Positions 12,606 through 24,172 are shown, numbered from the stretch's first letter. The stretch is 64,000 nt of DNA from Malachius bipustulatus (GCA_910589415.1 OU342630.1:80906186-80970185), one strand, 5' to 3'. Notes: generated by a model not told the origin, from the sequence alone. A program made the numbers and translations.

Positions 12606-13403
12606 TATATTCAAGTAAACCAAATAAATAGTCAAATAGACGCCATAATTTCACCATAATTTCACCATAAGTTCACCATAATTGTTAATCTGCCCTTAAT
12701 AAACAAGACAACTAATTTTTGACAGATACAGATATCCTCAAGAATATTTACATGACATTGACAAAATGCACTATAATAAAATGACATTTCAAAATAAAAC
12801 CCAGCATTAATAAACAATCAAAATTCAATGTCAATTTTTATTTCCCCATGATCAGGAGGTACGAGCAAAAAATAAAAATAAAATATTTGAAGCCGACCAA
12901 GTGCACAGGGTGCGTAGGCCATTGAATATAATAACAATAAGAACTAGTTTGACAGGTTAGAAGTAAGGTTAAGGATCTAAGATCGGAAATGTAAATATTT
13001 ACCTAAATTAGGATTAGAAAATCTTTTAATCTCGCGAAAGACTCTTTATGAAAATTATTATGACGATGGGAACAACATAATAATAATAGGCTAGGAACCA
13101 AATAAATAAAATTACATGAGACATATTAAACGATTCCAGTTATTTTCAAGATTCCAGATATATAACAACACATGGCAGCGATGTAAACAAACATCAAACA
13201 TGGTCATGATTTAATAATGATGATATTGGTAATAAGTACCTAATTATTGTTGTTTACTTCTTTCTTCATCCTTCATCCGCATAACATCACATAATAAAAA
13301 GTGGAGTAGGAGCAAGCGGACTTGAAATAAAAGCTAAGCAAGTAGTTCGCCAGTTCGCCACGTGGACTCGAGAAATAGAAAATAAATAACTTATCAACTT
13401 ACT

Positions 13404-13870
13404 GAAACCATCTCAGATCAGGCGGTTGAGTTGACCATATTTCTTTGAAAACTTCCTAAGCCTCCAAGTCACTCATCACTCATTTTATTCAACACTTAAC
13501 CTCATTACACAAACACAGTAAACACAGGTGACCTCGACACGATTAAGAAATTAACGAGCCGAACTTGAACTTCTTCGCTATGTACCTATTCGTGACTCAC
13601 TGACACTGACTTGGACTGGCAAGTGGTTAGGTAAAGGAAAGGAAAGAAAATGTAAAAGAACGACCACGTTCAACGTTGAATTGAAACTTCTAACCTCGAC
13701 CGGAGTTAGCCGTAGCCGAATCGGAGTCGAGTTCGAGTAGGTAGGTATAAAGGAAAGACGTCTCCGTAGCCCGTACTCCGTTGTTAACTTGAATATTTCA
13801 TCGGCTTTTACTGGGTTACCGGTTTCCCGCCAATACTTCCATCTTTCATCAGCTGGCCGCGAGTTGCAGA
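13404..13870 (-). promoter_or_regulatory. candidate promoter/first exon of a minus-strand gene
   Basis: A 460-base stretch with many CpG and balanced base composition stands out from the AT-rich surroundings. On the minus strand it ends GATGGTTTCA|GTAAGTTG, a good 5' splice site at 13403/13402. No start codon with a convincing frame is seen, so it would be 5' UTR. If real, the gene would continue to lower coordinates, away from the zinc-finger array. Support is compositional only. Confidence 0.3.
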
Positions 13871-14029
13871 GTTGCCAGTTTTCATTTCAATCGTGAACTT
13901 TGAAACCATCAAGTGGAAAGTTTTCAAGTGGACATTAATAGTTTTTTTTTTTTTTTGGAATTACTTCAAAATATCATTAGGTATAGGTATACAGGTAGCC
14001 CGTTTATAATGAGATGCATAAAAACTAAT

Positions 14030-14477
14030 AAACTGCAAAAAATAAATTTCAAAATTTTTTATTCTTCTTTTTCCTTAAAAAAATACAATTTTTTAGATAG
14101 AATATCATAGAGAAATTAAAAAACACCATGAGGCAAGCAGTATGACTTCATATTGAAGTATTTCAGCGAATTTTTTTTTGTTTTTCTTCGAAAAAAGAAG
14201 AATAAAAATTTTTGAAATTTACTTTTTGAAGTTTATTGGTTTTTGGTTTCCATTATTTTTTTCATACCGAATTACATAGAAAAACAATATGGCGGCCATA
14301 AGAAAAACAAAAGTTGGCTATGAAAACTTTGAGATCTAGTTGCGGCTTTGAAAATTTTTGAAAAATCAAATTCCTATTAAGCATCAAATTGTGCAACTTT
14401 TCTCTTATTTAACCGACCCTGTATCTTTTACAGTTCCCGAGATCCCAATGGTGAGCATCGAATTGTTAACCACCGTG
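14030..14477. repeat. half (right arm) of the 11609-12605 element family
   Basis: Contains the core ATGGCGGCCATAAGAAAAAC near 14289 and the outer arm AATGGTGAGCATCGAATTGT ending CACCGTGTATAC, i.e. the same right end as the complete element with one substitution. The left arm is missing. Confidence 0.75.
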
Positions 14478-14636
14478 TATACGTACCCGGAAAGATATCC
14501 TAACTGAGCTAGCAGCATTTGAAATTTTAGATAAGAATTCCCCCACTAATTTAAAAACCTAATTTATAAAAAAAAATTTAAAAATAAATCGCTTTATTGA
14601 ATTAGTTGCTAAAAATGTCCACCCAGTTGCTGTATA

Positions 14637-15430
14637 TGTATGTTAGACTCGTATACCGAATTCGCCCCTTTGCCGAAATAATTACTCAGTTCGCGAAATG
14701 ATCAAAGCCAAATGATCGATTGCCGAAAATATTTCGGAATATGTTTAAACTGATTTGCTCATTTCGCGAACTGAGCTATCCGGAGTTGCTCATATGCCGA
14801 ATATGAATGTATGTATGTCGGCAGATTATCATTTTTAGTTTAGCATTTCACCGATTGTGCAATTTAGAAATGAGCAATTCCCGATATGTTGTACGTGTTC
14901 CCTGTCTGTGGAATTTTCAACTTATTGTTTCGGTTAGTTTTGTAAAACGAATGAAGCAAGTGGTGTCTTATGTGTCTTGTGTGAGTTTAGCAGTAAACTA
15001 GTTCCTTTTTTGGGCGATACCGAGTTGGGCCAAAAAAAGAGGTCTTTGGTCAGGGTAGGTTTTTTTCTTTCAAATGTCCCTAAAATGAAAAAAAACCTAC
15101 CCTGACTAAATACCTGACTTATACCGGTGAGTTTTAGTGCGGAAAAAATACCCATCGCATAAATAAACAGCTACATATCGGGAATTGCTCATTTTTAAAT
15201 GGCACGATCGGCGAAATGATGAAACTAAAAATGATAATCTGCCCAAATACATTCATTTTCGACATTTGAGCAACTCCGGATGGTTCAGTTCGCGAAATGA
15301 GCAAATCAGTTTGAACAGATTCCAAAATAGGATCTATTTTCGGCAATCGATCATTTGGCATTGATCATTTCGCGAACTGAGTACTAATTTCGGCGAAGAG
15401 GCGAATTCGGCATATGAGTCTAACATATAT
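14637..15430. mobile_element. palindromic element with a second hairpin element in its loop
   Basis: ATGTTAGACTCGTATACCGA at the left is mirrored by TCGGCATATGAGTCTAACAT at the right. Further paired blocks are GCTCATTTCGCGAACTGA / TCAGTTCGCGAAATGAGC. The central loop contains an unrelated 79-bp hairpin at 15040-15118. The termini are not of the CAGGGTG type, so this is another family. No transposase. Confidence 0.8.
15040..15118. repeat. short hairpin element, copy 1
   Basis: AGGTCTTTGGTCAGGGTAGG is followed after a short loop by CCTACCCTGACTAAATACCT. A second copy with the same arms is at 29994-30077, showing that it moves or is amplified independently. Confidence 0.75.
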
Positions 15431-15479
15431 GAGTCTAGCTCTTCTTAGAATTGAAGTGGTAGCTCTGCGAAGAGTATCA

Positions 15480-15900
15480 GGATCAGCACGAATATGTAGT
15501 TTCTGCGGCATCCATGATTCTAGCTACTAGTTGTTCTCTGTTTTCAATATTTCCTGCATAAACTAAACTTTTCAGTCTTCCCCATAAAAAGTAATCTAGG
15601 GGATTTCTTTGCTGGCCAAGGAACTGCAAAATCTCTTCCAATCCACCGGTTTGTATAATTTTGATTAAGTAATTCTATTACTTTTCGACAAAAGTGTGGA
15701 GGTGCGCCATCGTGCTGAATCCACATTCGTTGTCTTACACTAATAGAAACTTCATCCAGTAATATTGGAAGATGATTTTCAATGAAACGTAAAAAAATGG
15801 CTAAGAGACGATTTAAGATTTTTTTATTTAACACACGCAAATAATGGTGATTCACAGCCACCTGGCTTTTTAATAATAACAAAACCAACAGCCGAACCTA
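15480..15900 (-). pseudogene. fragment of a second Tc1/mariner-like transposase
   Basis: The minus-strand frame shows LPILLDEVSISVRQRMW, IQHDGAPPHF (around the second catalytic Asp) and WIGR. In the neighbouring frame DYFLWGRLKSLVY continues the family's C-terminal part and ends at a stop near 15490. A deletion/frameshift near 15600 separates them and the N-terminal half is absent. It is the same superfamily as the relic at 1074-2160 but a different copy: the two differ in most aligned residues. Confidence 0.75.
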
Positions 15901-16539
15901 ATACCTGCATTAGTGGGCTTATTTAAAATTTAAAATGCATCTAGTTCAGTTGGGATAGCGTTTCGGGTAGGTATATGTTTATTAGACATTCTTGACTTGA
16001 AATCACCTCAGCAACAAAGTCCCAGGCTATGACAGTCATGTTAAGGCGTAACAACAATCAAGTGACACCAATAAATGCAGAAAGTCAAGCAATGTCAATA
16101 CTGTGACGGTACAGGGTACAGAATGCAACTTCTATTTTTAAGTAAATAAAACACACAATTCCCAAGGAGTGGAGCATATTATTTAAGAAAGAAGCGATCG
16201 TGACATAGACTGGATGTAATTAAAATTAAAAAAATCAGCGACACAGCATGTGTGTTTTCGACTAAAATTCTTTAGAATGTAGAATGCATCACCTCGGAAA
16301 ATCACGCATATCCGATGTGATTGCAGCGTGTAAGCAGGGGCTTCCCGCAAGACAGTAGGCCAAGGGGAAGAAGCGAGAGAACCGGTAGTAGTAGCAGTAC
16401 CAGTTTTACGTTCTTTATTTTTAATCGCCGTTCTTATTTCATGACGCAGGAGTGTGTCTTATCCTGAAGGTGAGGCAGAAAAACGTCTCAATACGTCAAC
16501 TTTCAAATTTAAAATCAAATAATACTTAGGAGCTATTGA

Positions 16540-16735
16540 GAAAAAAATGGGAGCTTTCCAGTTTTTTCATGATATTTCAGGAACCGTACAGACATCTTTG
16601 TGTCTCCGCGATTTCGAGATGGCTCCAAAATGGCGCATATTTTCTGTAAAATAATCAGCTCTATATCTCTTAGGATTTACGAGGTTATACCTATCCATAG
16701 TGAGCTTTGAAATAAGGGACATCATATAGAAGTTG
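16540..16735. repeat. solo arm of a CAGGGTG palindromic element
   Basis: CGATTTCGAGATGGCTCCAAAATGGCGCA and the TATCTCTTAGGATTTACGAG stretch match outer arms of the 25372/45101 family with many substitutions. The minus-strand open frame crossing it is a by-product. Confidence 0.55.
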
Positions 16736-16739
16736 TTGT

Positions 16740-19700
16740 GATAATGGAGTTTATTAAAACATCCGAAAAAGTCTAATGCCATATTTTGGCCGTTCTGGTG
16801 AAAACGACGTAAACCACCATTTTGAACCCCCAAATAGACTCTTTTTGTTGTTTAGACCATGATAGGACGCATAAGAAAAATTTCGTCCTGCGTACATAGA
16901 TTCATCTGGATCTGGTGCTTCCAAAGCGTCACGCGCGCCTTGACTGCTATGGTTATAGGGTCACCTCAGGGACCCTTATTGAACCATAAGGAGCTTAATA
17001 ATTCGCAACCCCCCCTCCTGATGGTAATATTTTTGATACGTTATGATTATATTATAAATACCTATCTGTGTTTGGTGTAGTTTGGAAAATTAAGAAAGGG
17101 GTTTTCGTAACAGAAGTCGGAGTTCCAAATTTATAATCAAAGATATGACTTATGGAATTAACGCCACATTATAAAGAAACATTAAACTGTATATATTGGC
17201 TTATTTAAAACTAGACTGAAAATAGTAGGTGCGAGTCTGCAAAAATGAAACTAAATAAAAGTTCAAGTAATGAAGGAATCCTACATATTAATAATTTTAA
17301 ATTTGTAGGTTACATAAAGCGAAAAGCGTTTTAATCTGTTATTTTATAAGAAGAATGCAGCCGGTTGCACGTTGCAAGCTTTTTATAAAAATCTACCTGT
17401 ATGGAAATCCTCTAAAAATGTACCTAAAATACTGAACGTTATCCACCCTAGACTATTAACTAGTCAAAGTTATCTACAACTACAAATTATATCTAAAACG
17501 ACAGTACATATTATTCATATTATTTTATAGTATCTATTATGACATGCGAACACAATATGCATCACCACTACCTACTTCTTAAAACCTAGTAGGTATATTA
17601 TAATCTATCTAATGTAATTTGATAACATCATTATATTAATCACATTATACAATGATAGCGTATTAGATATATCAGGTACAAGTAATTCGAATATATCATA
17701 CCTACTTATCAATCTTATTACACACTAACATATAAAACTGCATGATATTTAAATAAGAGGTAGCTCACGTTTATCTTTAGATACAATATTTTGCTTTTCT
17801 TTTTGCATTTAACAAAACAAGAACGGATCGTTTGAATTTCAGGACACTTGCTCATTTAGACCAAATTTTAAATCAATTGGAATACTGTTACCGAGACGTC
17901 TACATTCTACAAAACTTACACGTAGGTATGAAAAAATTGTCAGATTACCTATTGGTGAAAAATACTTACATTCCAAAACGTCACAGGTGTCAATAATTGA
18001 CAGTTTAACACTACGTTAAAAGTTTCATAAGACCGGCTAGTATTTGTTTTATATTAAACTGTCATTAATATGACGTTAGCCCTAGCGGTATATGGTCTAT
18101 AAGTACATTAATTTTAATCTGAAAAAATATATTTCTGAATAGCATTACATTTACGAAATGTCAAATATCTAGCTTAAAATATTTGGAAATGGTTTGGTGT
18201 TTTAATAATTATTAGTTTTTTCGGCGTTAATATTAGATATACAAGAATTGTTGAAAAATGCGGTGCGCTGTGTACAATATTGTAATAGCGATAAAAGAGC
18301 GAAATATAAGACCGACAATGTTTTTTTTTTATTGTCCGAGTGATCCATTGTCATAAAAGGCAGGGCAAAATGCGTATATGTTCTCGTAAAGACAAAATAA
18401 ATAGAGCAAATAAATGTGTCCGTTCGTAATGTCCGACACGAACTGTTAGATATACAGTGAAGAAAAATTGTAGAAATCATGTTGAACAAAATACTAAATA
18501 TCTTTTTTACATACTGCAACTAGAATAAAAAAGATTGTCTCGATAAAAATTATATTAGTTTAAAAATACTCACATTTCAATACCCATTATCCCTTTGCAT
18601 TATTGCATTGAATGATTGAAAATTTGATCCTTAAAGTGATATTACTTCATACAAACTGCCTTGCTAAATGTGCACATGTAGTTAAAATTTTATAAACACT
18701 TGAAGAAAACCTTCAAAAGCGGAATTCATCCATGCACAAGTCAATTAAATTTCAAATTTCGCGCGCTTATGAGATCCTGATGACGTCATTGCGCCTACTT
18801 GACGAAAATAAGACTGGTAGATGCATAGTATGTATCTCTGTATGTCATTGTACCATGTGTAAATATGAGTGAATTTCATTGAATTATACTTATATACAGC
18901 ATGTTTAATTGATCAGTGTACAGAAAATTTTCTTGAGAAGAGCAGGGGGAGGTTCAATTTAAAAATACAAGTTTCGGGTCTTCCCTGAGAAGTTACAGCT
19001 CCTTTAGATGCCGAAAACATTGTATTTAACTATGTTTTTCTGAAACGAATTAATATAAAAAATAAATTTTGACACTCACATAGATACTACACCCAAAATG
19101 TTTCTTTTTTAAAGTTCCATGTTCAAGTCAAGCTAAAGTTTTTTAAAGATGAAACTAATTCTAAATAAATTGGACCCTTTAAGGGTGAATTTAAATATTG
19201 TGAGTTTAAATGAGTGAGGTATGGTTCAACTCAATGAGGGGTACCTATACCTATAAAATTGCATGATCCTGTACAAACTGACTACCTCTTGTATATTTGG
19301 TAGTCTTTAAATGTAGATATATCTTTTGTTTTATTTTTTTTCAAGTCGTTTCATGCGAAAATGGATTAATATCATTTTTTACCATATTTTAAGGGAGTGA
19401 CGTTTCCAGGAATGGTCTAAAACCCCTTTTTATGAAAACCTCCCCTAAAAATGTATCAATAACTCTTCACTTGATTTGTCTGTATTGACGGAGGAAAACC
19501 CTGCATATTAATAATTATTATAAAAAAATATTATTTTGTGGGCCTTAACAGTATAAGTTGAATATCAGGGTCACTCTTTACTATACAATTTTACTTAGTT
19601 TCCCTTAAAAACTATGTTGGTATGTGAAACTGAAAAAAAATATTTTTTTGATTGCCTGTATTTCGAAGATTGGCGGACCCATGTTAATAGGAACTTCAGA

Positions 19701-19920
19701 ATGCACCATGGAGTCACACGCACCTTTCATTTGCCGATACGCATGTTTTGAAACGTCCTCTATAAAATGATTATTCGCCCTAACCGGCGGTTCCGGTTCT
19801 TTGAAAAGAAGTTTTCCTCAATTAATTTTAATTTAATTTTTTTCGTTTAAATGTCGCTCTTCAAACTGGTTTTCGAGAAATTAACACTTCTTGTAGAATT
19901 TTTTGGAATGCTATACACAT
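16740..19920. other. no gene recognised
   Basis: AT-rich sequence with short open frames only; the longest, on the minus strand at 18202-18519, has no recognisable motif and A/T-driven composition. No repeat family was recognised with confidence. Confidence 0.5.
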
Positions 19921-19934
19921 AAAGCGCTTTGAAG

Positions 19935-20155
19935 GTTCATTCTCTCTCTCTACCTTCCTCCCTCTCTATTTTTTTTTCTCCCTCCCTCTCCCAGTCCGTT
20001 TCGTTCCCTCTCCCTCTACCCCTCCACACCCTTCATTTTCTTTCTCCGTCTCTCTCTACCTCTCTCCCTCTCTATATTTTCCTACCTCCTTATCAAACTT
20101 CGTTTCATTTCCTCTCTCTGTACCCCTCCACATCCCTCTTCGCTCCTCCTTTTCA
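19935..20155. repeat. polypyrimidine (C/T) tract
   Basis: Roughly 220 bases almost purely C and T on the plus strand, with an internal imperfect duplication of CTACCCCTCCACA-CCCT. A further C-run lies near 20357-20367. The plus-strand open frame across it is a low-complexity artefact. It lies about 0.8 kb beyond the last exon of the array in the direction of transcription, where the RNA would be purine-rich. Confidence 0.85.
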
Positions 20156-20940
20156 GCATATTATTGAATGTTGTATAATTTCAGTCGTTAGATTTCATTT
20201 GCCTAAGTCACTAAGTTTCCGACAAATCAATATGCTTATAAGTATGTTGGTTTTCTTTCTGTTCGGCACCAGTGAAACATCGATGTCTCTGTCTTTATCA
20301 TACCATTAGGGATGTGTGGTTCAGAAAACGTTATTTCTCTACAATCTTCAATATCCCCCCCCCCCCTTCCCTCTATTGATGTTCTACAGACGTTTTGCTT
20401 CATTCTAAAAATGCACAAATTGGACTGAGCTCAGAAAAGTCAAAGTTATTTCATGCACTTCTACTCAAAGCTTTGCATATTTTTTACTAGTTTTGGAAAC
20501 GAATCTCTAAGATTCCTTTACTCCCTAAAATTAATGTACTTATAGACAACAGAATATCCCGCTTTTCAAGTAAAAAAAAAATTATATTAGGATCACGAAT
20601 TTCCCAATTGAAACGTTTTCCATTTAAATCGTTTAAAAATAGAATGTTTTTAAACAATACAAGTAGCTAAATAGAATTATAAAGAAAACCTAAATGAACG
20701 TGTCAAAATCTGCCAAGTACGTCGAAAGAATATCATTAACATAATATTATATCCTATCCACATAAAATTGATAAGTTTTTTCGTTCAGAAACGATAATAG
20801 TTACATTTTTAAAAATATTTTTTGAACACAATAATTCAGAAAAAATTCAGTGTCGCATATCCAACTCACATAATGTTATGTTTAGTAGATTTGCTGAAAC
20901 ACTAAATTTGAGATCTCTGAAAAAAATTCATTCACTGAAA

Positions 20941-21143
20941 TTAGGTATCATGCTGTAAAAGATGTGATATCAGATTTTCTCGATTATTCGTAGAAAAATT
21001 GCAGTTTTCCGACAGGCATTTGAACTGATGTTCTTTTTCGTATTTGATTTGTTGATTGTACAGGTATTGCTTCTTCGGATGTTTCCTGTTACAGTCATCG
21101 CATTTACATCCGATAAGAGATGTCGTTTGAGGCCTTACAAAAC
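20941..21143 (-). CDS. lola: lola-like isoform exon, most distal, degenerate first finger
   Basis: Minus-strand exon from a TTTTTCAG acceptor to TAA, 66 residues. The first finger keeps CKCDDC but lacks the His and final Cys that complete the zinc site in all other members; the region reads KKQYLYNQQIKYEKEHQ. The second finger is FKCLSENC followed after 12 residues by HLLQH, so its cysteine pair has four residues between instead of two. It is therefore the most divergent member, at the far end of the array. The frame stays open and the phase agrees with the other exons, arguing for selection. Start chosen by splice site, not by the upstream ATG, which is intronic. Confidence 0.75.
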
Positions 21144-21407
21144 CTGAAAAACAATTACATTTATTAGAAACAAAATCAAATATATACAAGTAGGACATTA
21201 ACATCGAGCGCGGTTACAAAGACGTTATTTATTGTACAAAATTGTTTGGAAACTATATTACATTTTTTTTATTTCTTTCTTTTACTGAAAGCAAACTTAT
21301 GGTCCCCTTTCTCTTCATTACATTGATTCAACAGTATTCGCGTGCATGGAACATTTCTTCTCAACTTCACTCAATTGGTAAATATACTTCACGTTGTAGA
21401 AGTAGAC

Positions 21408-21481
21408 TTCGATTTACTAATATGATTTTGTCATTCTAGGGTGGTTCGATTTACTAATATGATTTTGTCATTCTAGGGTGG
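21408..21481. repeat. perfect 37-bp tandem duplication
   Basis: The 37-base unit beginning TTCGATTTACTAATATGATT and ending GGGTGG occurs twice without a mismatch, so the duplication is young or an assembly artefact. It lies in the intron just upstream (in transcription sense) of the 20941-21143 exon. Confidence 0.95.
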
Positions 21482-22022
21482 TATTCGCAATCGTGGGATG
21501 CCAAAGTGGTTTAAACAAAAAACACTTTTGCCCTTTCAACCATTTTAAATGAAGAAAGCAGATTTTAACAGTCGAGGTTGAGAGTTCATAAGTTTTATTA
21601 GGGACTCTGCAGGGACTAACAATGAGTTGACGATTGTGCTTTATTAGAGGTCTATTAAGAGGTACAGGGTTTTTATAGATGTACCAACACTAGTGTCCAC
21701 CCTCCGTCCACGACTCCGTTAATAATTTTCGTGTTCGTTGATTTATTGAAATTTTTAATTTTTTCATGATCAAGACACGTGTCATGTCATCATAAACAGG
21801 ATAAAAAAAAACAAATTTTCTCTTTAATTCGCTTTAAAAATCAAAGAAAATGCAGAACTTACACCATAATTTATGGACTCTAATTCGGAAATCGTAAATT
21901 AAATCGGTCATGAAGAAAATAATGAAACTTACGTCACAACGAAATGAAAACAATGAAAATGACGTCATACGCATATTGTATACGTTTGCCCGATATTATA
22001 GAAAATGGCTTAGTAGACTAAT

Positions 22023-22180
22023 GCCCGTATTCAAAAAGAGTTTCTGCCCTCTGTAATACCTCTAAAATAATTAAATAAATGGGATGGAGATATATAGTTT
22101 AGATGCATCAGAATGAGATGGAATTATGTATCCATATGATTACGTAATTATTTAGGAAATTATCGTTTGTGAATACGGGG
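22023..22180. repeat. MITE-like element with CCCGTATTC ends
   Basis: GCCCGTATTC at the left is mirrored by GAATACGGGG at the right. The body (AAATAATTAAATAAATGGGATGGAGATATA...GAATGAGATGGA...ACGTAATTATTTAGGAAATT) recurs in diverged form at 8950-9060/9410-9460 and 34262-34390. No coding capacity. Confidence 0.65.
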
Positions 22181-22552
22181 ATTAGAATTAAGTTAACGAA
22201 TTATTAATTTCACATTCCTCTTTCAAACATAATATAAGGACGCCAATAATTCAATCGTCGGCCAATGAAGCACCCTGTATACCTACAACAGTACGTTTTA
22301 TAAATACATGTGGCATATGTTTCAAAAAATAAACATAAAAAATATACGTAATTAAAGCCATAACTTGATTCGTTAGCATTTTTGTGAACAGGTACCTGAA
22401 AAAAGCTCCACATATTCAGGTTAATCTAATTCAGCCTGGTGAAACTTAATTTTTATTCAAAATAGGAAACAATTCAAAATTTTAAAGTTATTAACAGTAA
22501 ACAAATAAATGAACTTTTCGCTAGTAATAATGAATATTAATAATAACTATCA

Positions 22553-22749
22553 TCATTCTGCCGCAACAGGTTGCAGCTGGTCCCTGTGGTGTTTCTTCAT
22601 ATGTAGCATCATGCTAAACTTCCTCTTGCAGGTATAATCACAATGTTGGCACACGTGCTTCTGAGAATTTGAACAATCTTGATAGAAATGAGCTTTCATT
22701 GTTTTTATATTCTTATACTTCTTATTGCAACGAGGACAGTTAATTTTAT
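22553..22749 (-). CDS. lola: lola-like isoform exon, C2HC + C2H2 fingers
   Basis: Exon of 64 residues from a TTTCGCAG acceptor to TGA. Finger 1 runs CPRCNKKYKNIKTMKAHFYQ then DC (complete C2HC). Finger 2 runs CQHCDYTCKRKFSMMLHMKK then H, with one extra Cys inside. The tail is HRDQLQPVAAE. AATAAA on the minus strand lies about 100 bases past the stop. No start codon of its own, so it must be spliced to upstream exons. Confidence 0.85.
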
Positions 22750-23403
22750 CTGCGAAAAATAAATAAGATGTAACTTTAATTATTATAAACTAATACTTAC
22801 ATAGTCCAAGAATAGTGGTATTAAATTCGATTGTTTAAGGATCCTTTAAGTTATGTTTTTATGATAAAAAGTTTATATTATCTTGAACTACTTTGGGATA
22901 TTATAAATTAATATTATTTTATTTTCAGGAAATTTTGTAAGCCAGGAATCAGGTAAATTTTGCATCCGAAACCAACACCAGCCCGAGATTAATAAAAGAG
23001 CTAGAACTGAAAACGAAATGCAACTTCTCTGGAAAAAATAGACACCGAAGGAATCTCCCTCTGACCTCCGACTGCATTCCTCCGCTTCCCAGCCGTTAGG
23101 ATTTATTGACAACCGGGAGTTCAACTCTTTAACCCAAATCATTGAGCAGTGATTTTCAGATATCCCGGTTTTTCCAGTTGCAGGCGTCACGCAACCAAAG
23201 ACCGGGATTAGCAACGAGCGTCGTGGCGAGCTATAAGAGAGACACCGCCAATGTGTACAATGTCCATAGTAACACCGAAACTCGTAAAAGAAGCTACCAC
23301 AACGTCGAATGCCTGGCATTAAATTTTTTATGGGAAAGTAAATAAACTTTTTTTTTCCTCAGATTAAATTGTTTTCACAATAAATAATAAAAAATAGGAA
23401 ACA

Positions 23404-23630
23404 TCAGTCTACTGTGTAGGTAAGATAGAGTCGCTCCACTCTGGCTATTTCGGCTTCAAGAACTAGCTCATTTAGCCCCATACGCATATTATTTTTACGA
23501 TATAAATAGGTAAATAGACTAACAATAACATACCTGACGAGACTGGGATTCGAACCCAGTCGGTGGATGACATAATGACTTATAGTCGCAAACACGCTAA
23601 TAAACCCGTTGCGCTACCAAACGATTCTTG
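23404..23630 (-). mobile_element. full-length tRNA-derived SINE
   Basis: The minus strand begins with a tRNA-like head: A box TGGTAGCGCAACGGG near 23606-23620 and an exact B box GGTTCGAATCC at 23546-23556, the internal RNA polymerase III promoter. After it comes a non-tRNA body ending AGAGTGGAGCGACTCTATCTTACCTAC. The same tail at 11525-11605 shows a dispersed family. The head does not fold as a proper tRNA in the anticodon arm as far as can be judged by eye, so a functional tRNA gene is not claimed. Confidence 0.8.
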
Positions 23631-24125
23631 GATTAGGTACTTAGATCCTTATACTTATTGTAAGTAAAGAAGGTATTATACCTACACACTTATGATTAAT
23701 TTCAGAAATTTATCACTAAAATTTTCTAAAGCTGTTTGAATTAATTCAGCGACAGCATTTTGTCCAATGAACACATTGTCTCAAATAACTTGTTGCCGGC
23801 ACCTTTTTAAAGAACATTCTTTTTAATTTTTTGAATATAGAAATGACAAATGACACGTGCTGTCACGTTTTGCAACATGGCGAATTTTCTTTTTTTTTCC
23901 CACGGCAGGTCCTATCATATTACATCGGCTCGTTAGAAAACACTTACAAACAACTTCAATGACATCTTACAATATGAGATTGAAAAATCATTAAAAATGT
24001 ATTCATTATAAACAATCATTTGAATTTTTTTGGGGATTTAGGTGTTAATTCAATTGCCACTAAATTCTAATTCCTTTTACAGAACGAATTAGAAAACTTT
24101 TGCACAGCATGTGAGGTGAAACACA

Positions 24126-24172
24126 GACATGGACGGTACCGTTTCGTCCTTATTTGGACTCATCAGCATGTC
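24126..24172 (-). ncRNA. type I hammerhead ribozyme motif
   Basis: On the minus strand all conserved parts are present in order and spacing: stem I 5' strand GACATG, core CTGATGA, stem II GTCC-AAATAA-GGAC, core GAAA, short stem III ACG-GTAC-CGT, cleavage triplet GTC, stem I 3' strand CATGTC. Stem I pairs over 6 bp, stem II over 4, stem III over 3-4 with a tiny loop, the compact form typical of ribozymes in Penelope-like elements, retrozymes and SINE-like satellites. Cleavage would fall after position 24132. No reverse transcriptase frame is adjacent. A 9-bp hairpin (TTCTAATTC...GAATTAGAA, 24065-24094) follows it on the minus strand. Not assignable to a host element from this copy alone. Confidence 0.85.

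Noticed and set aside
18202..18519. 105-codon minus-strand open frame
   Set aside because: No motif, no splice context, composition expected from AT-rich DNA.
19929..20309. 126-codon plus-strand open frame
   Set aside because: It is dominated by Ser/Pro/Leu from the C/T tract; low complexity, no domain.
23527..23620. tRNA gene on the minus strand
   Set aside because: The B box and A box are good, but the middle part does not form a convincing anticodon arm by eye, and the unit continues into a tail shared with another locus; a SINE explains it better.
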